Positions 43,088 to 53,085 of a DNA stretch of 64,000 bases are shown here, piece after piece. The notes under the pieces were generated by a model that had not been told where the DNA came from, did not search any database, and was given only the letters and a program-made list of their open reading frames with translations. The translations under genes were made by a program, and so were the position numbers. The DNA comes from Pontibacter diazotrophicus (GTDB taxonomy: Bacteria > Bacteroidota > Bacteroidia > Cytophagales > Hymenobacteraceae), in assembly GCF_003367245.1 (NCBI RefSeq), contig NZ_QRGR01000005.1:186001-250000 (forward strand), written 5' to 3'. Every line of letters starts with the position of its first letter. Position 1 is the stretch's first letter.

Positions 43088-45646
43088 ATGATGAACACGC
43101 TAAAGCGAAACATCGCTTTGTTGCTGGTGCTGCTTTGTATGCAGGTGGCTGTGGCGCAGGAGCGCCTGCAGTCCCCCGAGCAATTTTTGGGCTACCAGCT
43201 AGGCAAACAGTTTACAACTCAGAACCGCATTTTAGATTATGTGAACTACCTCGCTGCACAGGCGCCAAACCGCATGAAAGTGCAGCAGTACGGGCAGACC
43301 TACGAAGGGCGTCCGCTGATGCTGGCCTACGTCGCCTCCGATGAAAACCTGCCGCGCCTGGAGCAGATCCGGGAAAACAACCTGCGCCAGGCAGGAGTGC
43401 AGAGCGGGCAGGTACAGGGAGAGCAGCCTGCCATTGTGTGGCTGAGCTACAACATACATGGAAACGAATCGGTGAGCTCTGAGGCAGTGATGCAGGTACT
43501 TTACGACCTGGCAGATCCAAGCAACGCGCAAACGAAGCAGTGGCTGCAGAACACGATCGTGATTCTGGACCCGATGGTGAACCCGGATGGCCGCGAGCGT
43601 TACGTGCAGTGGTACAAGCAGGCCTCCAACCAGGGAGGCAATGCCTCGCCTTATGCCTGGGAACATTATGAGCCGTGGCCAGGTGGCAGACCCAATCACT
43701 ATTACTTTGACCTGAACCGCGACTGGGCCTGGCAGACACAGATTGAGTCGAAACAGCGCCTGAAGGAGTACAACAACTGGCTGCCACAGGTACACGCCGA
43801 CTTCCACGAGATGGGGGCAGAGTCTCCGTACTATTTCTCGCCAGCGGCAAAGCCATTTCACGAGAGCATCACGCCATGGCAGCGCCAGTTCCAGAACACC
43901 ATTGGTGACTACAACCGCCAGTACTTCGACAAAAACAACTGGCTCTACTTTACCCGCGAAAACTTCGACCTGTTTTACCCCAGCTACGGCGATACATACC
44001 CCACCTATAACGGTGCCATTGGTATGACCTATGAGCAGGGTGGATCGGGCCGTGCCGGTCTGGCCTATCAGAAGCAGGATGGTGACACCCTCACGTTGGT
44101 TGACCGCATTGCCCATCACGTTGCAGCCAGCCATGCCACCATCCAGGCCTCCTCTGAGAAGGCCGACCAGCTGAAGCAGGAGTTTCAGAAGTATTACCAG
44201 AATAACCTGAATAACCCTGCTGGCGAGTACAAAGCTTTTGTGCTAAAAGCAGACGGCAGAAGTGCTGCTAACCTGAAATCACTGACGGATTACATGGGTC
44301 GTCAGGGAATTCAGTACGGCTATACCAGCAAGAACACCACTGCGCGTGGTTTTAACTACAGCAACGGGAAAGACGAAAGAGTAAATATTGGTACAAATGA
44401 TGTGGTCATCAGCATGTATCAGCCAAAGTCAACCCTCGTAAAAGTGTTGTTTGAGCCAAATGCTAGATTGGAGGATTCCCTTACCTATGACATCACCTCC
44501 TGGTCTTTGCCTTACGCGTACAACGTGCAGGCGTACGCCCTGCGAAACAGGATTAACGTGAACACCAGCAATGCGGCGGCAGCTCCGGCTGCGGCGGCTA
44601 TCACTATCGAGCGCCCTTATGCATACCTGGCCCGCTGGAATAACCTGCAGGACCTGAAGTTCCTGACAGAACTAATGAAGGAGGATATAAAGGTGCGGCA
44701 GGCAGAGAAAGCTTTTGAGACGGATGGGCAGCGGTACGAGCCGGGTACACTCATCATTACCCGCACCGGCAACGAACGTATGGGCGATAAACTGGATGCC
44801 ACTGTACAGGCACTGGCGAAGCAGTACGATGTAACTCTGAGTGCCACAGGCACTGGTTTTGTGAGCAGCGGCGCGGACTTCGGTTCCGGAAGCGTGCGTT
44901 ACCTGCAGATGCCGAAGGTTGCCTTACTCTCGGGTGAGGGAATTTCTCCTTATGGGTTTGGTGAAGTATGGCATTACTTCGAGCAGCAGATTGGCTATCC
45001 GGTTACGGTGCTGAACACTTCCTATTTCAGTAATATACCACTCAACGAATTCGACGTGCTCATCCTGCCAAATGGCAGTTACAGCCAGGTGCTGAATGAG
45101 GAGACGCTGGAGAATGTGAGAGAGTGGGTAAGTGCCGGTGGTAAACTCATTGCCATGGAAGCTGCCGCTGGTTTTTTAGCTGGTAAAAAAGGCTTTAACC
45201 TGAAGAAGAAAAGCCAGGAAGTAGCTAGCGAGGACAAAAGCAAGGCAAAAGACGAAAACCCATACAAGAACTTGCGCACCTACGCCAACCGCGAACGTGA
45301 AGCGCTGGAAGGAGAGGTGCAGGGCAGTATTTTCAGGGTAGACTTAGATAAAACACACCCGCTGGCGTTTGGCTACGGCGATACTTATTTCGGACTTATC
45401 CGTTCTGCGGATACGTTCAGCTTCCTGGAAAACGGCTGGAATGTAGGGGTGCTGAAGAAGGATAACTACACCACCGGTTTTGTAGGATCTAAAAGCAAAG
45501 AGAAGCTGCAGGATGCGCTGATTCTGGGAACGCAGGATATGGGCCGCGGCCAAGTGGTTTACCTTGCTGATAACCCCTTGTTCCGTGGGTTTTGGCAGGG
45601 CGGCAAACTCATGTTCGGAAACGCTGTATTCCTGGTAGGGCAATAA
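43088..45646 (+). CDS. M14 family zinc carboxypeptidase (secreted, large)
   Basis: An 852-residue peptidase with signal peptide (about 1-23, ending AVAQ). M14 zinc ligands are HGNE (His124, Glu127) and His236 in QVHADFHEM. Substrate-binding residues follow in NPDGRE (165-170) and DLNRDW (208-213), and the catalytic Glu fits YEQGG near residue 320. The C-terminal half (about 580-850) resembles a class I glutamine amidotransferase/Ig-like region (GEGISPYGFGEVWHYFEQ). It likely digests peptides outside the cell. Confidence 0.87.
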   Translation: MMNTLKRNIALLLVLLCMQVAVAQERLQSPEQFLGYQLGKQFTTQNRILDYVNYLAAQAPNRMKVQQYGQTYEGRPLMLAYVASDENLPRLEQIRENNLRQAGVQSGQVQGEQPAIVWLSYNIHGNESVSSEAVMQVLYDLADPSNAQTKQWLQNTIVILDPMVNPDGRERYVQWYKQASNQGGNASPYAWEHYEPWPGGRPNHYYFDLNRDWAWQTQIESKQRLKEYNNWLPQVHADFHEMGAESPYYFSPAAKPFHESITPWQRQFQNTIGDYNRQYFDKNNWLYFTRENFDLFYPSYGDTYPTYNGAIGMTYEQGGSGRAGLAYQKQDGDTLTLVDRIAHHVAASHATIQASSEKADQLKQEFQKYYQNNLNNPAGEYKAFVLKADGRSAANLKSLTDYMGRQGIQYGYTSKNTTARGFNYSNGKDERVNIGTNDVVISMYQPKSTLVKVLFEPNARLEDSLTYDITSWSLPYAYNVQAYALRNRINVNTSNAAAAPAAAAITIERPYAYLARWNNLQDLKFLTELMKEDIKVRQAEKAFETDGQRYEPGTLIITRTGNERMGDKLDATVQALAKQYDVTLSATGTGFVSSGADFGSGSVRYLQMPKVALLSGEGISPYGFGEVWHYFEQQIGYPVTVLNTSYFSNIPLNEFDVLILPNGSYSQVLNEETLENVREWVSAGGKLIAMEAAAGFLAGKKGFNLKKKSQEVASEDKSKAKDENPYKNLRTYANREREALEGEVQGSIFRVDLDKTHPLAFGYGDTYFGLIRSADTFSFLENGWNVGVLKKDNYTTGFVGSKSKEKLQDALILGTQDMGRGQVVYLADNPLFRGFWQGGKLMFGNAVFLVGQ

Positions 45647-45708
45647 GAGAAGAAGTTAAGCAAAGTGCTTTGATTCGCTTGCTTACTTCATACTGATGAA
45701 GGGATTTG

Positions 45709-45750
45709 AAAAGCCCCCTGCTCCAAACCTGGTGCAGGGGGCTTTTTCTT
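45709..45750 (+). terminator. Terminator after M14 gene
   Basis: aaaagccccctgc (45709-45721) pairs perfectly with 45734-45746, 12-nt loop, then T-rich sequence. Confidence 0.8.
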
Positions 45751-45818
45751 TGGGGCTGGCGCTTGCTAAGGTATATATTCGTACCTTGCACAGCATCTAA
45801 TCTTAGTGTTTCTGAAGT

Positions 45819-46355
45819 ATGCAAACGCAACATATTATCACTTATCCATCACCAGAAGAGCACAACGGTTTTCTGAGTAACTATGTACAGCAGGCTAAAA
45901 CCGATGACCTGATTGAGGGGCTCACTGCCAGCTATGTGTTTATCACGGGTATGGTGCAGGGGCTTACGGATGAGCAATTACTGTTTCGTTATGCGCCGGG
46001 CAAGTGGAGCATAAAAGAGGTGATGGTGCATATGGTGGATACAGAGCGTATCTTCTCGTACCGTGCCCTCCGATTTGCCCGCCAGGACAAAACCGAACTG
46101 CCGGGCTTTGATCAGGACCAGTATGTGCTACCCGCCAAAGCTGACGCCCGCGACATCAACTCCATCATAGCAGAATATACTTCTTTGCGTACGGCCACCA
46201 TCGAGCTTTTCAAGAGCTTTGACGAAGAGGCGCTGCAGCAAAGAGGAGTTGCCAGCGGGTTGGAAGTAAGTGTGCGTGCGCTGGGCTATATTATACTGGG
46301 CCACGAGGTACACCACCAAAAGATTATACGGGAGCGGTATCTGAAAGCAGTGTAG
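45819..46355 (+). CDS. DinB-like (YfiT-type) protein
   Basis: A 178-residue DinB/YfiT-fold protein. The metal-binding His triad pattern is visible as His in EVMVHMVDTERIFSYRALRFAR and the paired GHEVHHQKIIRERY near the C-terminus, with the conserved WSIKEV segment. These proteins often act as metal- or thiol-dependent transferases. It stands alone. Substrate unknown. Confidence 0.82.
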   Translation: MQTQHIITYPSPEEHNGFLSNYVQQAKTDDLIEGLTASYVFITGMVQGLTDEQLLFRYAPGKWSIKEVMVHMVDTERIFSYRALRFARQDKTELPGFDQDQYVLPAKADARDINSIIAEYTSLRTATIELFKSFDEEALQQRGVASGLEVSVRALGYIILGHEVHHQKIIRERYLKAV

Positions 46356-46446
46356 TTGTTTCTATGAAAACCTAAACCAGTGACTCATTTTTTTAAAACA
46401 CTGAACAGTAATAGTTTATAAAGGGCGGTCAAGGTATTAGCTTGTA

Positions 46447-46498
46447 AAGCAGAGTTTAAACACATAAATTTTATTCCGTGTTTAAACTCTGCTTCTTT
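46447..46498 (+). terminator. Terminator after DinB gene
   Basis: aagcagagtttaaacac (46447-46463) pairs perfectly with 46478-46494, a 14-nt loop, then a short T-rich end. A 17-bp stem is longer than usual. Confidence 0.6.
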
Positions 46499-46540
46499 TA
46501 TTCAGTCAAAGTTCCAAAGCTGCTAAAACCTGACTGAAAC

Positions 46541-48100
46541 ATGCCTACTACGCTCCCTCGTTCCCGAAAAGCAAAGCACTACCTAATAGCAGCGCTGTGT
46601 TTGTTTGTGCTTATTGCTGTTACCATCTATATTACCGCGACTAACTTACGACCCATCAGTTGGACGGCCCACTTCGAAGGGATCGGTACAGGTTCTTCTC
46701 CCCGATTAGTTGACCTGAACAATGATGGGGTGCTGGATGTGGTGATAGGGGCAGGGGGCGCAGAGAACCAGCCAAGCGATACAGCAGTTATTGCCATGGA
46801 TGGGGCTACGGGCAATTTGCTATGGCACGTAGCTGGCCGAAACCAGGTGGTGGGTTCGGCGCTTTTTTATGATGTTACAGCCGATGGTGTACCGGACGTG
46901 TTTATAGGCGGCCGCACTGCGGAACTGTTAGCCGTAAACGGAGCGAATGGGGAGGTGCTGTGGCGATTCTTTCCGTATGACAGCACCATCAACCCTGCTG
47001 ATTCCGGTATCTATAACTTCTATAATCCGCAGCTTATTCCGGATCAGGATAAGGATGGTAAAGAAGATCTGCTTATCTCAAACGGCGGGGACTATACCGT
47101 AAAAGCCCATGACCCAAGGAGGCCGGTAGGCAAGCTGATGGTGATCAGCAGCAGAAGCGGCCAAATCATATCGGAAGTGGAGGTGCCGGATGGTAAGGAA
47201 ACGTATATGTCTGTTGTGAAGGTGAGCCTGAAAAACAATGAAACAGAGGATGTTATTTTTGGAACTGGTGGCGAAACAGTGGGCGGTAACCTCTACCGGA
47301 CAACACTACAGGACATACTTAAAGGAGACATCTCATCATCAGTGGTTCTGGCTACTGGTAAAAACAAAGGCTTTATTGCCCCGCCTGCCCTGGTAGATCT
47401 AACCGGAGATGATGTGTTCGACATTGTTGTGAATTCGGTTGATGGACGCACCATGGCTATCAACGGGGCAAATGATTTGCTGCTGTGGAGCGTGAGGGTG
47501 CCTGACACAGAAATTTACTCCAGCCCGGCCATTGGTTATTTTAACCAGGATGAGGTACCCGATGTTTTTACAAACTATGGTATCGGGGTGTGGCCCATGA
47601 TTAAACGATCTACCCAGCGGATGATAGACGGCAAATCAGGGAAAGTGCTCGCCACTGACACCGCAGGAATCTTCTCTTATGCTTCACCGGTTGTGGCTGA
47701 TTTTAATAACGACGGATTTGATGATGTGCTACTGAGTGTCAACAGCCTGATTCGTCTCAACCTGTACGATCCTAGCAAGCGCCATATCAGCCAGTTAATG
47801 GTTTTCGATTTTCATGATAATGTGACATACCAGGTAGGAGATACTTTGCTTGGGAGCAATGTAGCCAGTACACCCTGGATAGGGGATATGGACGGAGATG
47901 GCAAGATGGAGATAGTGAACACCACCATCGAATTGAACGGACAACGCAACGACATCGATAGGCCTACAAACCTGCGGGTGTTCCACGTAAAAACGCCTTA
48001 TACTGTTAATAAAGATATAAAATGGGGCGGCTATATGGGCAGCAACTATGATGGCATTTTCAGAAGTGAACAAAAGGCAGCCAGCATAACGGCGAACTGA
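46541..48100 (+). CDS. FG-GAP/VCBS beta-propeller protein with membrane anchor
   Basis: A 519-residue protein with one N-terminal membrane helix (about 13-32) and an extracytoplasmic beta-propeller. Calcium-binding FG-GAP motifs are repeated: DLNNDGVLDVVIGAGG, DVTADGVPDVFIGG, DQDKDGKEDLLISNGG, DFNNDGFDDVLLS and GDMDGDGKMEIVN. The PQQ-like phrases GATGNLLWHV and GANGEVLWRF also occur. It probably binds ligands or matrix at the surface. No catalytic residues are apparent. Confidence 0.78.
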   Translation: MPTTLPRSRKAKHYLIAALCLFVLIAVTIYITATNLRPISWTAHFEGIGTGSSPRLVDLNNDGVLDVVIGAGGAENQPSDTAVIAMDGATGNLLWHVAGRNQVVGSALFYDVTADGVPDVFIGGRTAELLAVNGANGEVLWRFFPYDSTINPADSGIYNFYNPQLIPDQDKDGKEDLLISNGGDYTVKAHDPRRPVGKLMVISSRSGQIISEVEVPDGKETYMSVVKVSLKNNETEDVIFGTGGETVGGNLYRTTLQDILKGDISSSVVLATGKNKGFIAPPALVDLTGDDVFDIVVNSVDGRTMAINGANDLLLWSVRVPDTEIYSSPAIGYFNQDEVPDVFTNYGIGVWPMIKRSTQRMIDGKSGKVLATDTAGIFSYASPVVADFNNDGFDDVLLSVNSLIRLNLYDPSKRHISQLMVFDFHDNVTYQVGDTLLGSNVASTPWIGDMDGDGKMEIVNTTIELNGQRNDIDRPTNLRVFHVKTPYTVNKDIKWGGYMGSNYDGIFRSEQKAASITAN

Positions 48101-48307
48101 TCTAAGCTTTGTCTTCATCATACATGCCGACGGCTAATGAACGCAGTTGCCTAAAAGGCAGCGGTTCAGCAGCTATTCTGTACAGAAACTCTACTGTAGT
48201 GCATGGATAATACTTTATGAACCTGCCTGAACAGAAAAGCACAATCTTTTAGCAGAAGTATCCTTATATTGTCATTTTATAATGATACATGAAGCGGCAC
48301 GCTCCCG

Positions 48308-49747
48308 ATGCATTTGACCCGTAGAAACATTGGCTTAATAGTAGCTCCCGTGCTGGCTTTGGCCGTGTGGTGGCTAACACCGGTTCTTACTTATGAGGCC
48401 CGTACCGTGGCTACCATCATGGCCTTTTGCCTCGTTTTCTGGATGACGGAGGTAATACCGCTCTCCATGACGGCCTTTCTTGGTGTGCTCCTCGCCGTGA
48501 TGTTAGGAATTGCTGAAATCGCGACAGCCTTCCAGAACTTAGGGCACCCCATTATCCTGCTCTTTATCGGGAGCTTTCTGCTGGCCCGCTCCATGACGCG
48601 CCACGGCCTGGACAAGCGCATTGCGCTGTTCATACTATCCCGGCCTTTTTTCCAGAAAAGCCTTTTCCGGTTGTTCCTGGGTTTCTCCTTTATTTCTTTC
48701 CTGCTCTCGATGTGGGTGAGCAACTCAGTGACCGTGGCCATGCTCCTGCCACTTATGCTCGGCGTAACGCAGCTGGTGTGCCAGCCGGAGCAGGGCAGGA
48801 ACTCAGCTGCCTTCTTTTTATTAGGAATTGCCTACAGTGCTTCTATTGGCGGTATCAGCACCATTATCGGTTCACCGCCTAACCTGATAGGAGTGAATTA
48901 CCTGGCGCAGCAAGGCGTTATCGTCGATTTTCTGCAGTGGATGTTGCTGGCGCTGCCCATCTCCATAAGCATGTATGGACTGATGGTGCTGTATATGCGC
49001 TATTTCTTAAGCAAGAGCAGTTACGATCAGGCGGTGGTGCAGGCGTATGTGGCAGAACACCAGCAGCAGCACCAGAAGCTAAAGCAAGGCGAGAAAGTGA
49101 CCATGGGCGTGTTCCTCGTGGCCGTTATTCTCTGGCTGGCACCGGGCGTGTTTAATCTATTGGGGCTGGAGGAGGCTTATACGTTTATGAGCACCTACTT
49201 CGCCGAAAGCACTGTGGCCGTACTGGCGGCGCTGCTGCTCTTTCTCATACCGCCGGGGCAGGAGAATAACGGAGAAGGTACACTGACGGCAGAAGATTTG
49301 GTAAAAATTGACTGGGATACCATTTTGCTTTTTGGCGGCGGTATGGCCTTGGGTCAATTGGTGGTAACTTCAGGGCTGGCAGACGTGATTGGCCGCAGCA
49401 TTACGACTGTCATAGACCCTGAGAACCAGGTGCTGCTGGTGTTTGTACTGATAACACTGGTGCTGCTACTGACAGAGGTTAGCTCGAATACCGCTATTGC
49501 TATTACCTTCGTGCCCATTATAATCGGGGTGCTGCAGGGGCTGGATTTACCGCTGCTTTACCCGGTACTGGGTGTGGTGGTGGCGTGTAGCCTTGCTTTT
49601 ATGCTACCGGTTGCCACTCCTCCAAACGCCATTGTATATGGCAGCAAGCAGGTTTCTATCGGCGAAATGGCCCGTACAGGATTGGTGCTTAATCTTTTTG
49701 GAGCTGTTATTACTACGGTGTGGGTGCTGGTTTATATGTCCCTGTAA
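48308..49747 (+). CDS. SLC13/DASS-family anion transporter
   Basis: A 479-residue polytopic protein. The two conserved sequences of the divalent anion:Na+ symporter family are present: SNSVTVAMLLPLMLG and TEVSSNTAIAITFVPI (the latter near 390-410). IIGSPPNLIGVNYL and VATPPNAIVYGS close the substrate loops. Likely imports dicarboxylates, phosphate or sulfate with Na+. Which ion cannot be said. Confidence 0.85.
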   Translation: MHLTRRNIGLIVAPVLALAVWWLTPVLTYEARTVATIMAFCLVFWMTEVIPLSMTAFLGVLLAVMLGIAEIATAFQNLGHPIILLFIGSFLLARSMTRHGLDKRIALFILSRPFFQKSLFRLFLGFSFISFLLSMWVSNSVTVAMLLPLMLGVTQLVCQPEQGRNSAAFFLLGIAYSASIGGISTIIGSPPNLIGVNYLAQQGVIVDFLQWMLLALPISISMYGLMVLYMRYFLSKSSYDQAVVQAYVAEHQQQHQKLKQGEKVTMGVFLVAVILWLAPGVFNLLGLEEAYTFMSTYFAESTVAVLAALLLFLIPPGQENNGEGTLTAEDLVKIDWDTILLFGGGMALGQLVVTSGLADVIGRSITTVIDPENQVLLVFVLITLVLLLTEVSSNTAIAITFVPIIIGVLQGLDLPLLYPVLGVVVACSLAFMLPVATPPNAIVYGSKQVSIGEMARTGLVLNLFGAVITTVWVLVYMSL

Positions 49748-49850
49748 TGGCAGGAGAGTCAGATTAGTACAAATTAGCTAACTTCCGCTATTGTAATCTA
49801 ATTTAAAAAGCATTTTATTATCCATCAAATAAAATTCTCCTTAGGCCATT

Positions 49851-50033
49851 ATGCGAAACCGCAGATCATACCGTATTGTCGTAACTATTGCCTGCTTTGT
49901 ATTTGCAGGTATGAATGCCTATAGAATCTTACAGGGATACTACACCTGGATAGATGTATTTCTGCTGATTATCTTTTTAATTTTTGGAGTGACTTATTCG
50001 TACATCCTTTTCCGGCAAGATAGAGAAAGCTGA
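49851..50033 (+). CDS. Small two-helix membrane protein
   Basis: A 60-residue protein with two hydrophobic segments (about 9-25 and 33-53), basic at the N-terminus (MRNRRSYR) and charged at the end (FRQDRES). Such an ordered charge and hydrophobic pattern supports a real gene despite short length. No family is recognised. Confidence 0.5.
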   Translation: MRNRRSYRIVVTIACFVFAGMNAYRILQGYYTWIDVFLLIIFLIFGVTYSYILFRQDRES

Positions 50034-50070
50034 GGGAGAGTACTGAACGGACTGAAAATGTCCAAAACGG

Positions 50071-50124
50071 GAAAACCTGAGAGTCTACACTGTTCCTTCT
50101 GAACAATCAGACCCTCAGGTTTTC
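50071..50124 (+). terminator. Tiered hairpin terminator
   Basis: gaaaacctgag (50071-50081) pairs with 50114-50124, with inner pairs at 50083-50086/50109-50112 and 50091-50095/50101-50105. A T-rich arm ends the structure. It lies between the small membrane gene and the convergent priA. Confidence 0.55.
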
Positions 50125-50329
50125 AACTTTTAGCCAAAGGTATCTCTCTATACGGAATAGGTTAAGTTGTGGTTTGTGGTTTTTGAAAATAATTAAATTT
50201 ATTTTTTTGCCTCTGACAGTCAGTTGTTTTAATTCTCAAAACAAGCATTGTTAAGCGTTCTGTACTTTCGTCTGCCGCTTTACGGGCTTGTATGATAGTT
50301 CCGGAGCATGCACCAGAACTCAACCTTTA

Positions 50330-52861
50330 CTACATTGGATCAACATCGGCTACAATACGAATATTCTTGAAGACAGGCAGGAGCCTGAGGTTAAAAATGG
50401 CTTGTGCCAACTGGTCTTTCGCGGCCTTCAGGTTCGTGTTTGCGCGCGGTAGCTTAATATGTATCTCGTTCAGAAACAGGTTTCGGATTTTGAAGATGTA
50501 GGGCACCTCCGGCCCCAGTACCTGCTGTTTACCCAAACGGTCCACGAGGTCCTTGGCCAGTACAATGGCGGCATTCTCAGAAGTCTCTTCTTCAGCATGC
50601 TTCACTGTAATCCGGATCATGCGCACAAATGGCGGATAGCCGAAACGCAGTCGCTCCTCTATCTCGTGCTCGTAGAGGCTCTCGTAATCATTGTTGCGCA
50701 CTTTCCGGAAAATGGGCTGCAGCGGGTCGCGCGTCTGTATAAGCACAGTACCGGGTTTGCCTTTTCTGCCGGCGCGGCCACTTACCTGCACAAACAACTG
50801 GTACGCCCGCTCGTGTGCCCGGTAATCAGGGAAATTAATAACCGTGTCTGCATTCAGTATACCCACCAGGCTCACGTTCTCAAAGTCAAGGCCTTTGGTG
50901 ACCATCTGCGTGCCCACCAGCACATTTGTCTTTCCGTTTTCGAAGTCAGCTATGATTTGCTGATAGCTGTTCTTTGTTTTAGTAGTATCCAGGTCCATGC
51001 GCTGTACCTCTGCCTTTGGCAGGAGCAGCTTTAGCTCGTCTTCTACCTTTTCCGTACCGAAGCCCATGCTTTTGAGGGTGGTAGCGCCGCAGGCGGGGCA
51101 GTCGTGGGGCATGCGTTCGTGGTAGCCGCAGTAGTGGCAGCGCAGCTCGTTGTTATACTTGTGATAAGAGAGGCTCACGGCGCAGAACTTGCACTTCGGT
51201 ATCCAGGAGCACTCGTCGCAGGAGATGAAGGGGGCATAACCCCGGCGGTTCTGAAAAAGAATTACCTGCTCCTCGCGCTGCAGCCGCTCTTCAATAGCTG
51301 TCAGCAATTGGCTCGAGAAGTGGCTGTTCATAGCTTTTCGCCGTTGTGCATCGCGGATGTCTATTAGCTCTATGTCTGGTAACTGGGCTTGTCCAAAGCG
51401 CTTGCTCATGGTTACCAATCCCCAACGGCCGGTTTTGCAGTTATAGTAACTCTCAATGGATGGCGTAGCAGAGCCAAGCAACGTCTTCGTACCTTGCAGA
51501 TTTGCCATCACCAGGGCTGTTTCGCGGGCATTGTAACGCGGCGCCGGGTCATACTGCTTATAGCTGGCCTCATGCTCCTCATCCACAATTATCAGCGACA
51601 GGTTATGAAAGGGCAGAAAGATGGAGGAGCGCACGCCCACCACCACCTGAAAGCGCCCCGACAGGATGCCCTGCCACACCTCGGCCCGTTCGTTGTCGGA
51701 GAACTTGGAATGGTACACACCCAGCTTCTCACCGAATACTTTCAGCAGGCGCGTCACAATCTGGGCGGTCAGCGCAATTTCCGGCAGCAGGTACAGTACC
51801 TGGCCACCGGCTTCCAGTGCGTGCTTTATCAGGTCGATGTATACTTCGGTTTTACCACTGCCCGTTACACCATGCAGCAGCACCGTGTCTTTTTCCTTGA
51901 ACAGGCCCAGAATTTCATCTTTCGCCTGCAACTGGTGCTCTGATAATGCCATCGGCAGCTGTTGCTGCAGATTATCTATCGGGAAGCGCGACACAATCTG
52001 ATCGAATTGCTCCAGCACGCCTTTTTTTATCAGCGTGTTGATGGAGGAGGCAGAAAGGTGGGGGTTTTTAGAGAGCTCACTTTTCTCAAGGCCTTTGTAA
52101 TTCAGGTTAATGTCCTGGTGTACCGGTACCTTTTGGAGGTAGTTCAGGAGGATGTCCAGTTGCTTGGGCTGAGGGGTGAGCTGGTTAAATAGCTCCTCCA
52201 GCATGCCCTCTTCCTGCACAAAATGCTCTGTCAGGCGCACCTTCTTCACCACCTTCGGCGAGAATTTATCGCTGACCTGCTCATAAATAATAATTGCCTC
52301 TTTCTGAATCAGCGATTTGATGAACTTATGGTAGCTTTTCAGTTGCAACAGGTTGCCAACTTCTGTGAACGTAAGCGCCTGGTTATGCTGCAGGGCAAAT
52401 ATGATTTTCTCCTCCTGGGGCGCAAAGATAATTTCGTCCTCTTCGGGGTTATACTGCGGGTGCAGTTGTATCCGCGACTCACTGCTCAGCTTCAGTGCCG
52501 AGGGCAGCCCGGCGTTAATCACTTCACCCAGGGTGCACATGTAGTAGTCGGCGATCCACTTAAAGAGCTTGAGCTGCGGCCCCGTCACTATCGGGGTGTC
52601 ATCGAGCACATCCAGCACATACTTAGCTTGGTAATCGGCGGGGGCATTCTCGTGGATGTCCGCTACAATACAGCTCAGCACCCTTTTTCCTCCAAACTGC
52701 ACAATTACCCGCGCACCCACCATCACGCTGTCGTTCATTTCGAACGGGATGCGGTAGGTGTACAGCTTTGGCAAGGGCAACGGCAAAATTACATCGGCAA
52801 ACAGGGTGACACGATCCGTAGCCGGCTCCGGCGGGTAATTAAAGTTTAAAAGCTCTGACAA
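50330..52861 (-). CDS. priA: Primosomal protein N' (replication restart helicase)
   Basis: An 843-residue PriA. The N-terminal DNA-binding part begins FADVILPLPLPKLYTYRIP. The helicase core carries Walker A GVTGSGKTEVYIDL (about 333) and the DEEHEASYKQYDPAPRYNARETA motif. The zinc cluster is CDECSWIPKCKFCAVSLSYHK...CHYCG...CPACGA. C-terminal motifs VLVGTQMVTKGLDFENV and QVSGRAGR are intact. It reloads replication forks after arrest. Full length for the family. Confidence 0.95.
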   Translation of the reverse strand: MSELLNFNYPPEPATDRVTLFADVILPLPLPKLYTYRIPFEMNDSVMVGARVIVQFGGKRVLSCIVADIHENAPADYQAKYVLDVLDDTPIVTGPQLKLFKWIADYYMCTLGEVINAGLPSALKLSSESRIQLHPQYNPEEDEIIFAPQEEKIIFALQHNQALTFTEVGNLLQLKSYHKFIKSLIQKEAIIIYEQVSDKFSPKVVKKVRLTEHFVQEEGMLEELFNQLTPQPKQLDILLNYLQKVPVHQDINLNYKGLEKSELSKNPHLSASSINTLIKKGVLEQFDQIVSRFPIDNLQQQLPMALSEHQLQAKDEILGLFKEKDTVLLHGVTGSGKTEVYIDLIKHALEAGGQVLYLLPEIALTAQIVTRLLKVFGEKLGVYHSKFSDNERAEVWQGILSGRFQVVVGVRSSIFLPFHNLSLIIVDEEHEASYKQYDPAPRYNARETALVMANLQGTKTLLGSATPSIESYYNCKTGRWGLVTMSKRFGQAQLPDIELIDIRDAQRRKAMNSHFSSQLLTAIEERLQREEQVILFQNRRGYAPFISCDECSWIPKCKFCAVSLSYHKYNNELRCHYCGYHERMPHDCPACGATTLKSMGFGTEKVEDELKLLLPKAEVQRMDLDTTKTKNSYQQIIADFENGKTNVLVGTQMVTKGLDFENVSLVGILNADTVINFPDYRAHERAYQLFVQVSGRAGRKGKPGTVLIQTRDPLQPIFRKVRNNDYESLYEHEIEERLRFGYPPFVRMIRITVKHAEEETSENAAIVLAKDLVDRLGKQQVLGPEVPYIFKIRNLFLNEIHIKLPRANTNLKAAKDQLAQAIFNLRLLPVFKNIRIVADVDPM

Positions 52862-53085
52862 GGGTGGTTTATACTTTAGCTAAAGACAAAGGTCGTAAAA
52901 TTTTGATGATTATGAAGCATCTGCTCTGGCTCATATAGTCTAGCGTTTGCCATGAATGCTATTGGCAGACAGATAATCCAGGGCTGAACAGGATAGGGAA
53001 TCAATTTGAAATGACTATATTTATTCTGATAAGCGGGAGAGGTGTTTCTTTGCCTCCCGTAAGAAAAAGAAAACAAATTCAGGTT